64,000 bases of DNA from Moorena producens 3L (GTDB taxonomy: Bacteria; Cyanobacteriota; Cyanobacteriia; Cyanobacteriales; Coleofasciculaceae), in NCBI RefSeq assembly GCF_000211815.1, contig NZ_GL890956.1:1-64000 (forward strand). The letters are read 5' to 3'. Below the pieces are notes generated by a model. That model worked only from the letters and a program-made list of their open reading frames with translations, did not search any database and was not told where the DNA came from. Every line of letters starts with the position of its first letter. The stretch's first letter is position 1. Both the position numbers and the translations under genes were made by a program. Shown here piece after piece: positions 1-8,494 of the stretch.

Positions 1-425
1 CACTGTCCCACCGACAGTAACTTAGGGAAGTATGGGGGAGCAGTAATCGTAGGGTGGGCAGTGCTTCATAGCAATTAAAAAGCTTGTAATCGGTTGAATC
101 GGCACTGCCCACCGACAGTAAATTAACTCGACAAAATAGTTAATTGTATTATTTTTTAATAATGTTAATCGTCAGGTGGGCAGTGCTTCATACCAATTAA
201 AAAGCTGACAATCTCGAAGGTAAGCACTGCCCACCCTACATCTCTAATGAGGGATTTTTTCCCTCTTGCCTCTTGCCTCTTGCCTCTTGCCTCTTGCCTC
301 TTGCCTGCTCCCTGCTCCGAACGCGCCCCGCGTGGCCTACGGCCTCAGTCCCTGCTCCCTAAAACCCATAAATTTGTACCTCACAAGTTGTAGAATTGCT
401 ATATCATTATCGGGGAGAAGAATTA
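1..425. other. Intergenic region: hairpin and heptamer repeats
   Basis: No gene is supported before the methyltransferase at 426. The stretch holds two palindromic copies of the GTAGGGTGGGCAGTGC family (49-113 and 171-239), a TTGCCTC heptamer array (about 263-306), and a GTGGCCTACGGCC repeat fragment near 331-345. The segment 361-411 resembles one end of the TATAGC-bounded element seen at 6200-6308. An open frame over 266-532 is simply translated repeat and is not counted as a gene. Confidence 0.7.
49..239. repeat. Two GTAGGGTGGGCAGTGC hairpin repeats
   Basis: Copy one spans 49-113 and copy two 171-239. Each starts with G(TAG/TCA)GGTGGGCAGTGC and ends with the reverse complement GCACTGCCCACC(CTAC), with about 35-40 nt of AT-richer sequence between, so each can fold into a long hairpin. 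The same family recurs at 1058, 1195, 2235 and 2320. The family looks like a dispersed extragenic palindrome; no function is evident. Confidence 0.85.
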
Positions 426-1049
426 GTGGACAGCAGAAAATACGCTGCAGCAACCCAGCGCAACCGGGAACCAATTTTAAAAGTACTTTTAGAGATACTA
501 CCAGCCACTGGCACAATTTTAGAAATTGCTAGCGGTACCGGAGAACATGCTATCTATTTTGCACAACAGTTAAACCCTCGAAAATGGATTCCTTCCGATA
601 TCAATGCTTCCCTCCGTGAAAGTATTATCGCCTGGGCTAAAGATTACCCTAGCGACAACCTCCATCAAACCCTTGATATTGATGTCAGTCAGCCAGTTTG
701 GAAAGTAGAAACGGAAATACTATCAGAAATACCAGATATTGTAGCGATGGTGAACATTAATATGATTCACATTTCACCATGGTCTACTTGTTTAGGATTA
801 ATGGCAGGTGCTGGTCGTATCCTTTCATCAGGAGATATTCTATATTTATACGGTCCCTACAAACAAGGTAATAAACATACTGCACTTTCCAATGCTGATT
901 TTGACTCCTATTTACGAGAACAAAACCCAGAATGGGGAGTACGTAATTTAGAAGATGTTGTAGACGTTGCTAATACTCATAATCTCATCCTTGAAAAAAC
1001 TTATCAAATGCCAGCTAATAATCTTTCAGTAGTATTTAAACACATGTAA
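426..1049 (+). CDS. DUF938-family SAM-dependent methyltransferase
   Basis: Predicted class I methyltransferase of the DUF938 family, 207 aa, with unknown substrate. The N-terminal DSRKYAAATQRNREPIL is the family's characteristic opening, and EIASGTGEHA is the glycine-rich SAM-binding motif I. An ATG at 396 gives ten extra residues, but the GTG at 426 is preferred: it is preceded by GGGGAG at 412-417 with good spacing and matches the usual family N-terminus. It appears monocistronic, flanked on both sides by hairpin repeats. Family assignment is strong; the reaction is unknown. Confidence 0.85.
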   Translation: MDSRKYAAATQRNREPILKVLLEILPATGTILEIASGTGEHAIYFAQQLNPRKWIPSDINASLRESIIAWAKDYPSDNLHQTLDIDVSQPVWKVETEILSEIPDIVAMVNINMIHISPWSTCLGLMAGAGRILSSGDILYLYGPYKQGNKHTALSNADFDSYLREQNPEWGVRNLEDVVDVANTHNLILEKTYQMPANNLSVVFKHM

Positions 1050-1057
1050 GTAAAATC

Positions 1058-1263
1058 GTAGGGTGGGCAGTGCCTAAGACCCATCCTAAAACTTGTAGTT
1101 GCTTTGATAAGCACTGCCCACCCTACTTGGATATAGTGCTACGCGCAAGGCATGCATGCCTTTAGCATGCATGCTAAAGAGAATAAAAATCATCGTAGGG
1201 TGGGCAGTGCCTAAGACCAATTTCAAAGGTTACCATCGCTATGATACTTACTGCCCACCCTAC
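1058..1263. repeat. Two more GTAGGGTGGGCAGTGC hairpin repeats
   Basis: Copies at 1058-1126 and 1195-1263 fill the gap between the DUF938 gene and the toxin-antitoxin operon. Their arms are near-perfect inverted repeats (GTAGGGTGGGCAGTGC and GCACTGCCCACCCTAC; the right arm of the second copy is slightly degenerate). Between them, about 1138-1180, lies a short imperfect palindrome built on GGCATGCATGCC and AGCATGCATGCT. Confidence 0.85.
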
Positions 1264-1285
1264 ATCAACTAAAATAATTTAAAAT

Positions 1286-1294
1286 TGCTATAAT
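1286..1294 (+). promoter_or_regulatory. Extended -10 promoter-like element for the TA operon
   Basis: TGCTATAAT is a good extended -10 box 29 nt upstream of the ATG at 1324. No convincing -35 box is visible 17 nt upstream, as expected for an extended -10 promoter. Prediction is by motif only. Confidence 0.45.
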
Positions 1295-1323
1295 AAAATT
1301 AAGTATTTAAAACGAAGAATTAT

Positions 1324-1896
1324 ATGATTACAGTTACACGAGAAGAAATTGAGCAATTTCGGTATCAATTGGCAAATTATCCAGAGGCTTTGGCTGCCCT
1401 AAATGAGATAGAAGAAGAGGAAGGAGATTTGGAGTATGCGACTGAAATTATAGCTTCGGAAGCCGGAATCGACAGAATAGATATAAAAGAGAGTTGGTTG
1501 CAAAATTTAGCCAGGCGGTGTCGCCATATAATTTGTCAAGATGAATTTAAAAATGATCTACTCGCTGGAGGAATTACTACTTTGATTCCGTATTTAGTGC
1601 AGTCGGTAAATTTGCCCGTGGCATTGGCGACTCCAGTAGCTATTTATATAGTTAAGATTGGAGTCAAAAGTTTCTGCAATCAAGAGGAAACAAGAAACCA
1701 TAAAGATTATCCATTAGCACAAGAATTAATTGCCGATAATAAAGGTAATATCGAGAAAGTATTAATTTATTTTCAGGACTATGAACGTTTAATTGAAAGC
1801 TTTGAAGATGAAGGACTATATCGTGCTATGATGGAAGTTAAAGATGAAACTCCCTTAAGTTTGGAAGAAGCATTAGCAGAACTAGATAAGGAATGA
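1324..1896 (+). CDS. Chimeric antitoxin-like protein of a RelE-type TA operon
   Basis: A 190-aa protein whose last ~45 residues (VLIYFQDYERLIESFEDEGL then SLEEALAELDKE) look like the toxin-binding C-terminal half of Phd/YefM- or RelB-type antitoxins. The first ~130 residues are not an antitoxin DNA-binding domain: they contain an acidic helical start, then a hydrophobic segment (about residues 78-118) that could be one or two membrane helices or a buried core. I recall similar N-terminal segments as stand-alone short cyanobacterial proteins but cannot verify it. The stop overlaps the toxin start by ATGA (1893-1896), supporting translational coupling. Antitoxin role is inferred from the C-terminus and the overlap; the N-terminal function is unknown. 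Confidence 0.65.
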   Translation: MITVTREEIEQFRYQLANYPEALAALNEIEEEEGDLEYATEIIASEAGIDRIDIKESWLQNLARRCRHIICQDEFKNDLLAGGITTLIPYLVQSVNLPVALATPVAIYIVKIGVKSFCNQEETRNHKDYPLAQELIADNKGNIEKVLIYFQDYERLIESFEDEGLYRAMMEVKDETPLSLEEALAELDKE

Positions 1897-2162
1897 AAAC
1901 CGAATATCTTCCAACCTTTCTTAAAGATCTTAAATCTCTGAAAAGCACGCCCGTTTATAGAACGATTAAAAAGTTTACGTTTCAGGATATTATTTCCTGT
2001 CAAAATCTTAGGGATATCAAAAACATCAAAAAATTAAAAGGAGAAGAAAATGCATATCGAATTCGTTTAGGGGATTATAGAATTGGTTTTTTTATAAAAG
2101 GCGATACTATCATATTCTCCCGTGTTCTCCATAGACGAGAATTTTATCGTTATTTTCCTTAA
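1893..2162 (+). CDS. RelE/ParE-family toxin
   Basis: An 89-aa basic protein of the RelE/ParE fold. The motifs LKGEENAYRIRLGDYRIGFF and the ending FSRVLHRREFYRYFP are typical of RelE-like mRNA interferases that cleave mRNA in the ribosomal A site, though some family members instead inhibit gyrase. Length is normal for the family and no truncation is evident. It overlaps the preceding antitoxin-like gene by four bases. The activity is inferred; the family call is strong. Confidence 0.85.
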   Translation: MKTEYLPTFLKDLKSLKSTPVYRTIKKFTFQDIISCQNLRDIKNIKKLKGEENAYRIRLGDYRIGFFIKGDTIIFSRVLHRREFYRYFP

Positions 2163-2184
2163 AGCAATAGAAAATTATAAAGTA

Positions 2185-2388
2185 GTAGGGTGGGCAGTAG
2201 AATCGCAGCCCACCGGCAGTAAATAAAATTAATCGTAGGGTGGGCAGTGCCTAAGACCAATCCCAAAGCTGGTAGTAGCTTTGATAAGCACTGCCCACCG
2301 ACAGTAAATAAAATTAATCGTCAGGTGGGCAGTGTATATAACCAATTTCAAAGGTTTCCATCGCTATGATACTTACTGCCCACCCTAC
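2185..2388. repeat. Cluster of GTAGGGTGGGCAGTGC hairpin repeats
   Basis: A short degenerate copy at about 2185-2213 is followed by copies at 2235-2299 and 2320-2388. Their internal sequences are close to those at 1058 and 1195, so copies on both sides of the TA operon resemble each other. A CGACTCC heptamer array follows at 2398-2428. Confidence 0.8.
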
Positions 2389-2435
2389 ATCAACTACTCC
2401 CGACTCCCGACTCCCGACTCCCTACTCCCTAATGA

Positions 2436-3908
2436 TCAAAATTGCTCAGGATCGATATTAATATAGATATCCTTCAACTCAGAATAGACATCCAACGCTT
2501 CTGTGCCTGGTTCACGGGTACCATTACCAGATTGCTTGAGTCCACCAAAGGGCATATGAGGTTCACTGCCATAAGTACCGGCATTCACTACAGCTACGCC
2601 AGTTTGGACTTTCTCACAAAACCTTACTGCACGGTGGATGTTGCGAGTGTGAATCGAAGCAGTTAAGCCATAGGGGGAATCGTTGGCAAGAGCAAGAGCT
2701 TCCTTAAAGTCTTTGACCCGGTAGAGACTAGCAATCGGACCAAATAATTCACATTGAGAAATTTCCGCGTGGGGGTCTACATTCTCTAGGAGGGTCGGAG
2801 CCATATAGAAACCAGTAGCATGGTCAGGGTCTGTTAAGCGATCGCCTCCCACCAACACCGTTGCTCCTGCTTCTTGTGCCTGTTTCACCGCTGCTATCAT
2901 ATTGATCAACTGTTGCTCATTAATCACTGGACCAAGGTCATCCTGGTCAGTGGGACCTAATTTTAATTCCTTAGTTTTCTCCACTAATTGGTCACGGAAT
3001 TGATCATAAATGCTATCAAAGACAATGATTCGACTAGCAGAAGCACAACGTTGACCGGCATTACTGAACACTGAGAGTAAGGTCCACTTGATAGCATTGT
3101 TCAAATCCGCATCATCACACACGACCAAGGGATTCTTACCCCCCAATTCCAGGGATACCCTGCCAAAGCGCTCCCCAGCTACCCGTTGCACAATTCGTCC
3201 TACTTCTGTGGACCCGGTAAAGCTAACCACAGCGACATCATTATGAGCAACCAAGGGAGCGCCAGCTTCTTCACCATATCCCTGAATAATATTGAGGACA
3301 CCAGGGGGTAACCCAGCCTCTTGAGCAATTTGTCCAACTATCCAAGCCGTGGCGGGAGTGTCTTCTGCTACTTTTAATACAGCGCTATTGCCACAAACCA
3401 GGGCTGGAAAGACTTTCCAGGCTACATTAGCAATGGGAGTATTGGCCGCAATAATTAATCCAGCAACTCCCAGAGGTTGACGCACAGTCATGGCATATTT
3501 ATTAACCACACCGCTGGTAGTGGTGCGACCATACAACCGTTGTCCTTCACTAGCGTAGAATAATCCTAATGCGATCGCACCGCCAGTTTCTCCATAAGCT
3601 GAACTATAGGACTTACCGGTTTCTGCTGCTACTATCTTGGCAATCTCCTCCTGACGGGCTTTCATACCCAGGACAATCTCGTGTAAGATAGCTCCCCGTT
3701 GTACCGGGGGAGTATCAGCCCAAGCCGGTTGAGCCTGTTTAGCTGACCTTACCGCTTGCTCAATATCTGCTGCTCTTGAGCGAGCCACCTGACATAGCAC
3801 TTGACCATTAGTGGGGTCTAGCTTCTCAAACCATTCTCCTGCCACTGCTGCTACTTGTTGACCATCAATCCAGTTCAAGACTTGGCTCGGTAAATAGTCT
3901 TGTGCCAT
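2436..3908 (-). CDS. Aldehyde dehydrogenase family protein
   Basis: A full-length (490 aa) NAD(P)-dependent aldehyde dehydrogenase superfamily enzyme. Visible are the catalytic Asn in IAANTP (about N156), the nucleotide-binding FTGSTEVG (230-237), the general-base Glu in SLELGGKNP (E254) and the catalytic Cys in NAGQRCAS (C288). The ATG has GGGGGA upstream with proper spacing. It lies 113 nt downstream of the SDR gene on the same strand, separated by a GGGAATA heptamer array, and is probably linked to the NeuB-SDR pair. The substrate is unknown; a sugar or sugar-acid aldehyde is a guess from context. Confidence 0.88.
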   Translation of the reverse strand: MAQDYLPSQVLNWIDGQQVAAVAGEWFEKLDPTNGQVLCQVARSRAADIEQAVRSAKQAQPAWADTPPVQRGAILHEIVLGMKARQEEIAKIVAAETGKSYSSAYGETGGAIALGLFYASEGQRLYGRTTTSGVVNKYAMTVRQPLGVAGLIIAANTPIANVAWKVFPALVCGNSAVLKVAEDTPATAWIVGQIAQEAGLPPGVLNIIQGYGEEAGAPLVAHNDVAVVSFTGSTEVGRIVQRVAGERFGRVSLELGGKNPLVVCDDADLNNAIKWTLLSVFSNAGQRCASASRIIVFDSIYDQFRDQLVEKTKELKLGPTDQDDLGPVINEQQLINMIAAVKQAQEAGATVLVGGDRLTDPDHATGFYMAPTLLENVDPHAEISQCELFGPIASLYRVKDFKEALALANDSPYGLTASIHTRNIHRAVRFCEKVQTGVAVVNAGTYGSEPHMPFGGLKQSGNGTREPGTEALDVYSELKDIYINIDPEQF

Positions 3909-4021
3909 TATTTTTTCCCCCTTGGAAGTGTCTCATGGTGAGTCATGATACCAATAGAAGTTCAAACAATAGCAATCAAGATAGGGAATAGGGAATAGGG
4001 AATAGGGAGTAGGAGTCTAAT

Positions 4022-4828
4022 CTACCAAACTGTAAAACCACCATCAACTCTGAGTTCGATACCTGTGACATAGGCAGAGGCATCGGATGCCAGAAACACT
4101 AATGGGCCAAGTAAATCATCAAACTCTGCCATCCGTCCTAGAGGAACGCGATCGCAAAATTGACCTTTGAATTCCTCATCTTGTCCACCCAATACTCCTC
4201 CCGGAGAAAGGGCATTAACCCGGATGCCAAAGGGTCCCCAGTGGGTAGCAAAGTACCGGGTTAAATTCACCAGTGCTGCCTTGGATGCCCCATAGGCAGG
4301 GGGTTTTAAAAAAGGAGGGTCGCACTCCAGATGCTCATAAAACCGGGCATCGGGAGATACGCTCCCATACAAGGAACCGATATTAATGATTGAACCTCGT
4401 CTAGCTTCCAGCATCGGGCTACCGAAGACTTGAGTCACCTGGAATGCTCCCAAGACATTCACCTCAAACACATTGCGGCAAATCTCTAGGGGTATCTCTT
4501 CCAAGCTGTAGGTTTTCACTGGACCAGGAGGTTGGTCAATCCCAGCATTGTTGACAATCACAGCAGGAATGCCAATGTCGGTCAGGATGCGATCGCGGAT
4601 TGCGATGATGGCAGTGCGATCGCATATATCACCCCGCTCCAAAAACAAACGAGTCTTGGGATAATGCCGTTGAAGTAGCTCAAAAGACCTTGGCACCTGA
4701 GCCAATGGTAGGTCTATCCCCACAACCGTTGCGCCAGCATCCAGTAATGCCCGACTCCACACCGGTCCAAGTTTACCTAAGACTCCAGTAACAATAGCGA
4801 TTTTGCCAGAGAGGTCAAAATAGTTCAC
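4022..4828 (-). CDS. SDR family oxidoreductase (PtmA-like)
   Basis: A 268-aa classical short-chain dehydrogenase/reductase. The NAD(P)-binding TGVLGKLG, the NNAG motif, the catalytic Ser (INIGSLYG) and YxxxK (YGASKAA) are intact, with PGGV after the active site. It starts with GTG 15 nt after the neuB-like stop, so co-translation is likely. SDRs adjacent to neuB homologues are known in nonulosonate clusters (for example PtmA beside the legionaminate genes of Campylobacter), and this gene likely acts in the same pathway. The exact substrate is an inference. Confidence 0.85.
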   Translation of the reverse strand: MNYFDLSGKIAIVTGVLGKLGPVWSRALLDAGATVVGIDLPLAQVPRSFELLQRHYPKTRLFLERGDICDRTAIIAIRDRILTDIGIPAVIVNNAGIDQPPGPVKTYSLEEIPLEICRNVFEVNVLGAFQVTQVFGSPMLEARRGSIINIGSLYGSVSPDARFYEHLECDPPFLKPPAYGASKAALVNLTRYFATHWGPFGIRVNALSPGGVLGGQDEEFKGQFCDRVPLGRMAEFDDLLGPLVFLASDASAYVTGIELRVDGGFTVW

Positions 4829-4843
4829 GAAGCCAACAACACC

Positions 4844-5917
4844 CTACAAAGCAACCTTTTCAACATTTTCCACCAACCCAGCCAACATAATCGACTCATC
4901 CACCCTTAGGGGTTTGGTTAAGACTTTACCAATCACATGGTCCAATTCATAAGGGGGTAAACCATCCCCTGGGGATTTCATCGCGATATCCTCTGCCCTT
5001 AAAACATGTCCTACAGGTAAATTATCCCCAGCAACCAGTTTTTTACCCATCTTCAAGTAAGCAGGACGTTCATTTAGGTGTACTTTCTTCACCCCATCCC
5101 CAAAAGCTTGGCGAGTGCGTCTGAGGTCTCTTACCATCTTGCGCAACCCTGTCGGTTCTAACGAGAAAGCATGGTCTGTTCCTTTCATCGCCCGGTTCAG
5201 GGTAAAGTGTTTCTCAATCACACGAGCCCCAAGAACATAAGCCGCCACTGCCATGGCGATACCGTTGTCATGGCTAGATAGACCAATCACAATATCACTG
5301 AACAGTTCCCGATAGGTCTCGATCACCTTCAGGTCAAGTTCTTCAAAGTCCGCTGGATAGCTTGCCGTACATTGGAGGATACACAGCTGGGGGTTAATCG
5401 GCATGATCGCATCATAAACCCGTTGCACATCCTCTAAAGTAGCTGCACCCGTGCTAACGATCATCGGCTTTTGGAATTGGGCAACATGTTTAATTAGGGG
5501 CAAGCTCTTAAGGTCTCCAGAAGCGATCTTATAAGCTGGCATATCCAACTCACCCAAAAAGTCCGCACTCGGAATATCAAAAGCAGTAGAGAAAAACGTA
5601 ATCCCTACTTCTTCAGCATACTTTTTCAATTCCTGATATTCGTAAGCACCAAATTCTAGAAACTCCCGATGCTCACCGTAGGTCAAACCAAAACTATTTT
5701 CATGGTCATAAGGTCTGTCAAAAGCAGCTTTCGTGTAAAGGGCACGATTGTCTCGTTTTTGTAGTTTTACAGCATTCGCTCCGCATTCCTTAGCAATCCG
5801 GAACATTTCTTTACACTTTTCCAAGCTGCCTTGATGGTTATTCCCAATTTCAGCAATCACAAAGCAATCGCTATCGTCATGAATTTCAAAGCCATTAATA
5901 GTCAGTCTTCGAGACAT
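4844..5917 (-). CDS. neuB: NeuB-family N-acetylneuraminate (nonulosonate) synthase
   Basis: A 357-aa sialic acid synthase-type enzyme that condenses phosphoenolpyruvate with an N-acyl hexosamine to a nine-carbon acid. The N-terminal TIM-barrel carries AEIGNNHQGSLE, NAVKLQKR, IASGDL, CTASYP, GLSSHDNG and VIEKHFTLNR with catalytic-type residues. The C-terminal ~60 residues form the antifreeze-like SAF domain (LVAGDNLPVGHVLRAEDIAM). The start has a TAGGAGTG ribosome-binding site. No CMP-sugar synthetase (neuA) or epimerase (neuC) is in the window. Whether the product is sialic, legionaminic or pseudaminic acid cannot be told from sequence by eye. Confidence 0.88.
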   Translation of the reverse strand: MSRRLTINGFEIHDDSDCFVIAEIGNNHQGSLEKCKEMFRIAKECGANAVKLQKRDNRALYTKAAFDRPYDHENSFGLTYGEHREFLEFGAYEYQELKKYAEEVGITFFSTAFDIPSADFLGELDMPAYKIASGDLKSLPLIKHVAQFQKPMIVSTGAATLEDVQRVYDAIMPINPQLCILQCTASYPADFEELDLKVIETYRELFSDIVIGLSSHDNGIAMAVAAYVLGARVIEKHFTLNRAMKGTDHAFSLEPTGLRKMVRDLRRTRQAFGDGVKKVHLNERPAYLKMGKKLVAGDNLPVGHVLRAEDIAMKSPGDGLPPYELDHVIGKVLTKPLRVDESIMLAGLVENVEKVAL

Positions 5918-6383
5918 TTTACACTCCTACAACCAATAAATTCCTATCGGTTTTTCACCACTGACCAATGGTTTACCATTAATTAGCTGAGATTTCAATA
6001 CTTATTTGTCTTTTTGTCAGCATTCAGCATTCAGCAGTCAGCCGTCAGCCTTCAGCCGTCAGCGGTCAGCGGTCAGCGGTCAGCCGTCAGCTGATAGCTG
6101 ATAGCTGATAGCTGATAGCTGATAGCTGATAGCTGATACGCGACACGCTAATAACTTATAGCTGATAGCTAATAACTTATAGCTGATAGCTAATAACTTA
6201 TAGCGTTTCTCCCAGTTATGAGGTACGCTTGTCAACCTCAAAGTCCCCCTTATTAAGGGGGATTTAGGGGGATCAAGTTGTACCTTATGGGATATATAAT
6301 TGCTATATAGCTAATAACTTATAGCTGATAGCTGATAGCTGATAGCTGATAGCTGATAGCTGATAGCTGATAGCTGATAGCTT
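5918..6383. other. Intergenic region with GATAGCT heptamers and a TATAGC element
   Basis: No gene is supported. The region contains arrays of the heptamers GTCAGCC/GGTCAGC and TAGCTGA (about 6020-6200 and 6300-6382) interrupted by a TATAGC-bounded element at 6200-6308. Confidence 0.75.
6200..6308. repeat. TATAGC-bounded MITE-like element, copy 1
   Basis: It runs from ATAGCGTTTC to TTGCTATA and contains an internal hairpin built on TCCCCCTTATTAAGGGGGA. It is nearly the same as 53829-53935, and an inverted, more diverged copy with a different core hairpin lies at 46064-46186. Short inverted ends, about 110 bp length and dispersal suggest a non-autonomous mobile element. Confidence 0.7.
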
Positions 6384-7322
6384 TTACGATAACGGCTCGA
6401 CTTCAAATGATCTCGGTCGTAAATATCCTGGACAATGTTGAATTAAGTGATAACTTTTACGTTGGGTAGTCATCGGATCGGTGATACTAATATACCGACT
6501 GGTCATGATGTTGTGCCAATCCCGAGGGATGAGATTCCAGAAGATCGGTTGGTCTGAATTGTAGTGTTGATCAAACCCGATCCCTTTACGAAACAATGCC
6601 CAAAGATACTTTTTCAGTTGCCATAACCAACCTGCTTTAGCATACTTTGAGTACCGTTCCGCATAAAGGGCTTTATAGTGCTTTTGCCTCTCCATCATTT
6701 GGGCATATTCTGGAGAATTAGGATCCGAACTCCAATTCCGGTAATGATGAATAGCAATTTTTTTAGTATAAACGATATCATTCCCTGAATATAAAACTTT
6801 CGTGGTCAAATCCGGATCAATCCCATAATCTCGAAATACTTCACAGAATCCACCCACCTGTTTTAATACGGAAGTTCTCAGCACACCTTGGTTAACATTT
6901 AACACACCAATTACTGAGACACCACCAATATAGGGAGCACTCACGAAGGGACCTTGTTTATCCCTTACTTTCAGAGCTACCATCCCGATCTTCGGCTTTT
7001 CCTCAAGTATTTTTACCGCCGTATCCAGACCCTGATTCACAATGACATTATCATCACTTACCCAACACACATAGGGAGTATCTATAAGTCTGAACACATC
7101 ATTATAGGCTTTAGCTTGACCAAGCTTTTCTCCCACCAAAATCGGAATCACCTGTGGATTTGAGGATGCGATCGCATTTAAATACTCAATAGTGCCATCA
7201 TCAGACCCCGCATCAGTTACATAAATTTTCGTAGGGGTTGATGTTTGTTCAAGAATACTAGTAATACATTGCTTCAGAAGACTCAATCGATTATAGGTAC
7301 CAACAACAACAGAAAGTTTCAT
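6384..7322 (-). CDS. Glycosyltransferase family 2 (GT-A fold)
   Basis: A GT2-type glycosyltransferase, 312 aa from the preferred ATG at 7322. An upstream GTG at 7346 is in frame, but the inner ATG has GAAGGA just upstream and gives the canonical start MKLSVVVGTYNR. Visible are the nucleotide-binding strand, DAGSDDGT, and WVSDDN as the DXD-like metal site. The C-terminal third is basic and lacks membrane helices. It likely adds a sugar during assembly of the surface glycan made by this region. Donor and acceptor are unknown. Confidence 0.87.
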   Translation of the reverse strand: MKLSVVVGTYNRLSLLKQCITSILEQTSTPTKIYVTDAGSDDGTIEYLNAIASSNPQVIPILVGEKLGQAKAYNDVFRLIDTPYVCWVSDDNVIVNQGLDTAVKILEEKPKIGMVALKVRDKQGPFVSAPYIGGVSVIGVLNVNQGVLRTSVLKQVGGFCEVFRDYGIDPDLTTKVLYSGNDIVYTKKIAIHHYRNWSSDPNSPEYAQMMERQKHYKALYAERYSKYAKAGWLWQLKKYLWALFRKGIGFDQHYNSDQPIFWNLIPRDWHNIMTSRYISITDPMTTQRKSYHLIQHCPGYLRPRSFEVEPLS

Positions 7323-7346
7323 GGTTCCTTCACTCCTCACCTTCAC

Positions 7347-7710
7347 TCCTAAAAATTAACGTAAGCATTCAGCTATCAGCATTCAGCTATCAGCATTCAG
7401 CTATCAGCATATGCGCTACCCGCACGCTACGCGAACAGCAGTCAGCGGTCAGCGGTCAGTGGTCAGTGGTCAGCCGTAGCACAGGCCACAAGCGTGATGT
7501 AGCCCATAAGCTAATAGCTATTAGCTGATACCTGATACCTGATAGCTGACCGCTGATAGCTGATACCTGATAGCTAATACCTGATATCTGACCGCTGATA
7601 GCTAATACCTGATAGCTGATACCTGATACCTGATACCTGATACCTGATACCTGATACCTGATAGCTGATACCTGATAGCTGATACCTGATAGCTGATAGC
7701 TTGCACAACC
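7347..7710. repeat. Heptamer tandem repeats (TAGCTGA/TACCTGA type)
   Basis: About 360 bp of almost pure seven-base repeats: ATTCAGC/TATCAGC at 7366-7410, GGTCAGC/GGTCAGT at 7440-7475, then CTGATAC/CTGATAG units to about 7705. A fragment of the GCGTAGCG-type repeat lies at 7412-7435. The array reaches almost to the stop of the next gene. These are typical STRRs of filamentous cyanobacteria. Confidence 0.9.
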
Positions 7711-8475
7711 CTAACGGACATACAAACAATGACAGAATAATGGCTGTCCCGACTTGATAGAATTAATTTGATTTTTAATTCCCGCAAATCGGTAACCCAA
7801 CTCTACCAAACATTCATGTACCTCTTCAAATAATGGTTGTTCCTTATACAGGGGAACAAATGACATTTCTACCAGAACACATCGCCCTATTGAAAATAGC
7901 TTTTTACCTCCCTTTATCACTTTATCTTCAACCCCTTGGACATCAATTTTTATAAAAACATCTCTCTCAAATTGATCAGACTCTAATTCTGACTGTAATA
8001 GGTCATCCAGGGGGCAAACCTTTACTTTCATTTCACTTTCTCCTGATGTCTGTGGAAATTCATTCTTACATACTTCACTGATTCTTAACATGGAAGAAGC
8101 TGGCCCATAAGAATTCTCATAAAATAACTCTTCTCCTTGATAATCCGACAACGCTACATTAAAAATTTTTAGATTAGGAATCTTAGCGCCTTTCCCTTCC
8201 AAGTCTGATATATAAGATGGCAATGGTTCAAATACATAGGTCTGTTTAGCATTGAAGTAAATGGCTAAAAATTCCGCAAAATCCCCATTATTTGCTCCAA
8301 TATCAATTACCGTCTTAATCGAATAATTTTCACGAAGCCATCGCCATAGCTCCCTGCCTGGATCGGGACTCGCTTCAACAATTTGTTTGTAGTCTGAAAG
8401 CCTTAACAACTTTAAATTCATGGATGCTAACAGACGATTTACCAACCGACCAATTTCCTGTTTCACCGAAGCCAT
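7711..8475 (-). CDS. FkbM-family methyltransferase
   Basis: A 254-aa class I methyltransferase of the FkbM family, which usually O-methylates sugars or other hydroxyls. Motif I is VIDIGANNGDFAEF, with YVFEPLP as the acidic strand-2 end, and FIKIDVQGVEDKVIKGG is the family signature. The start has TAGGAG with good spacing. It lies 19 nt downstream of the next GT2 gene on the same strand, so the two are probably one operon. Its 3' end abuts a heptamer repeat array. The modified sugar is unknown. Confidence 0.87.
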   Translation of the reverse strand: MASVKQEIGRLVNRLLASMNLKLLRLSDYKQIVEASPDPGRELWRWLRENYSIKTVIDIGANNGDFAEFLAIYFNAKQTYVFEPLPSYISDLEGKGAKIPNLKIFNVALSDYQGEELFYENSYGPASSMLRISEVCKNEFPQTSGESEMKVKVCPLDDLLQSELESDQFERDVFIKIDVQGVEDKVIKGGKKLFSIGRCVLVEMSFVPLYKEQPLFEEVHECLVELGYRFAGIKNQINSIKSGQPLFCHCLYVR

Positions 8476-8494
8476 TTAGTTACTCCTATAAAAC

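Noticed and set aside
7347..7710. Possible CRISPR array
   Set aside because: The period is seven bases throughout with no unique spacers, so it is an STRR array.
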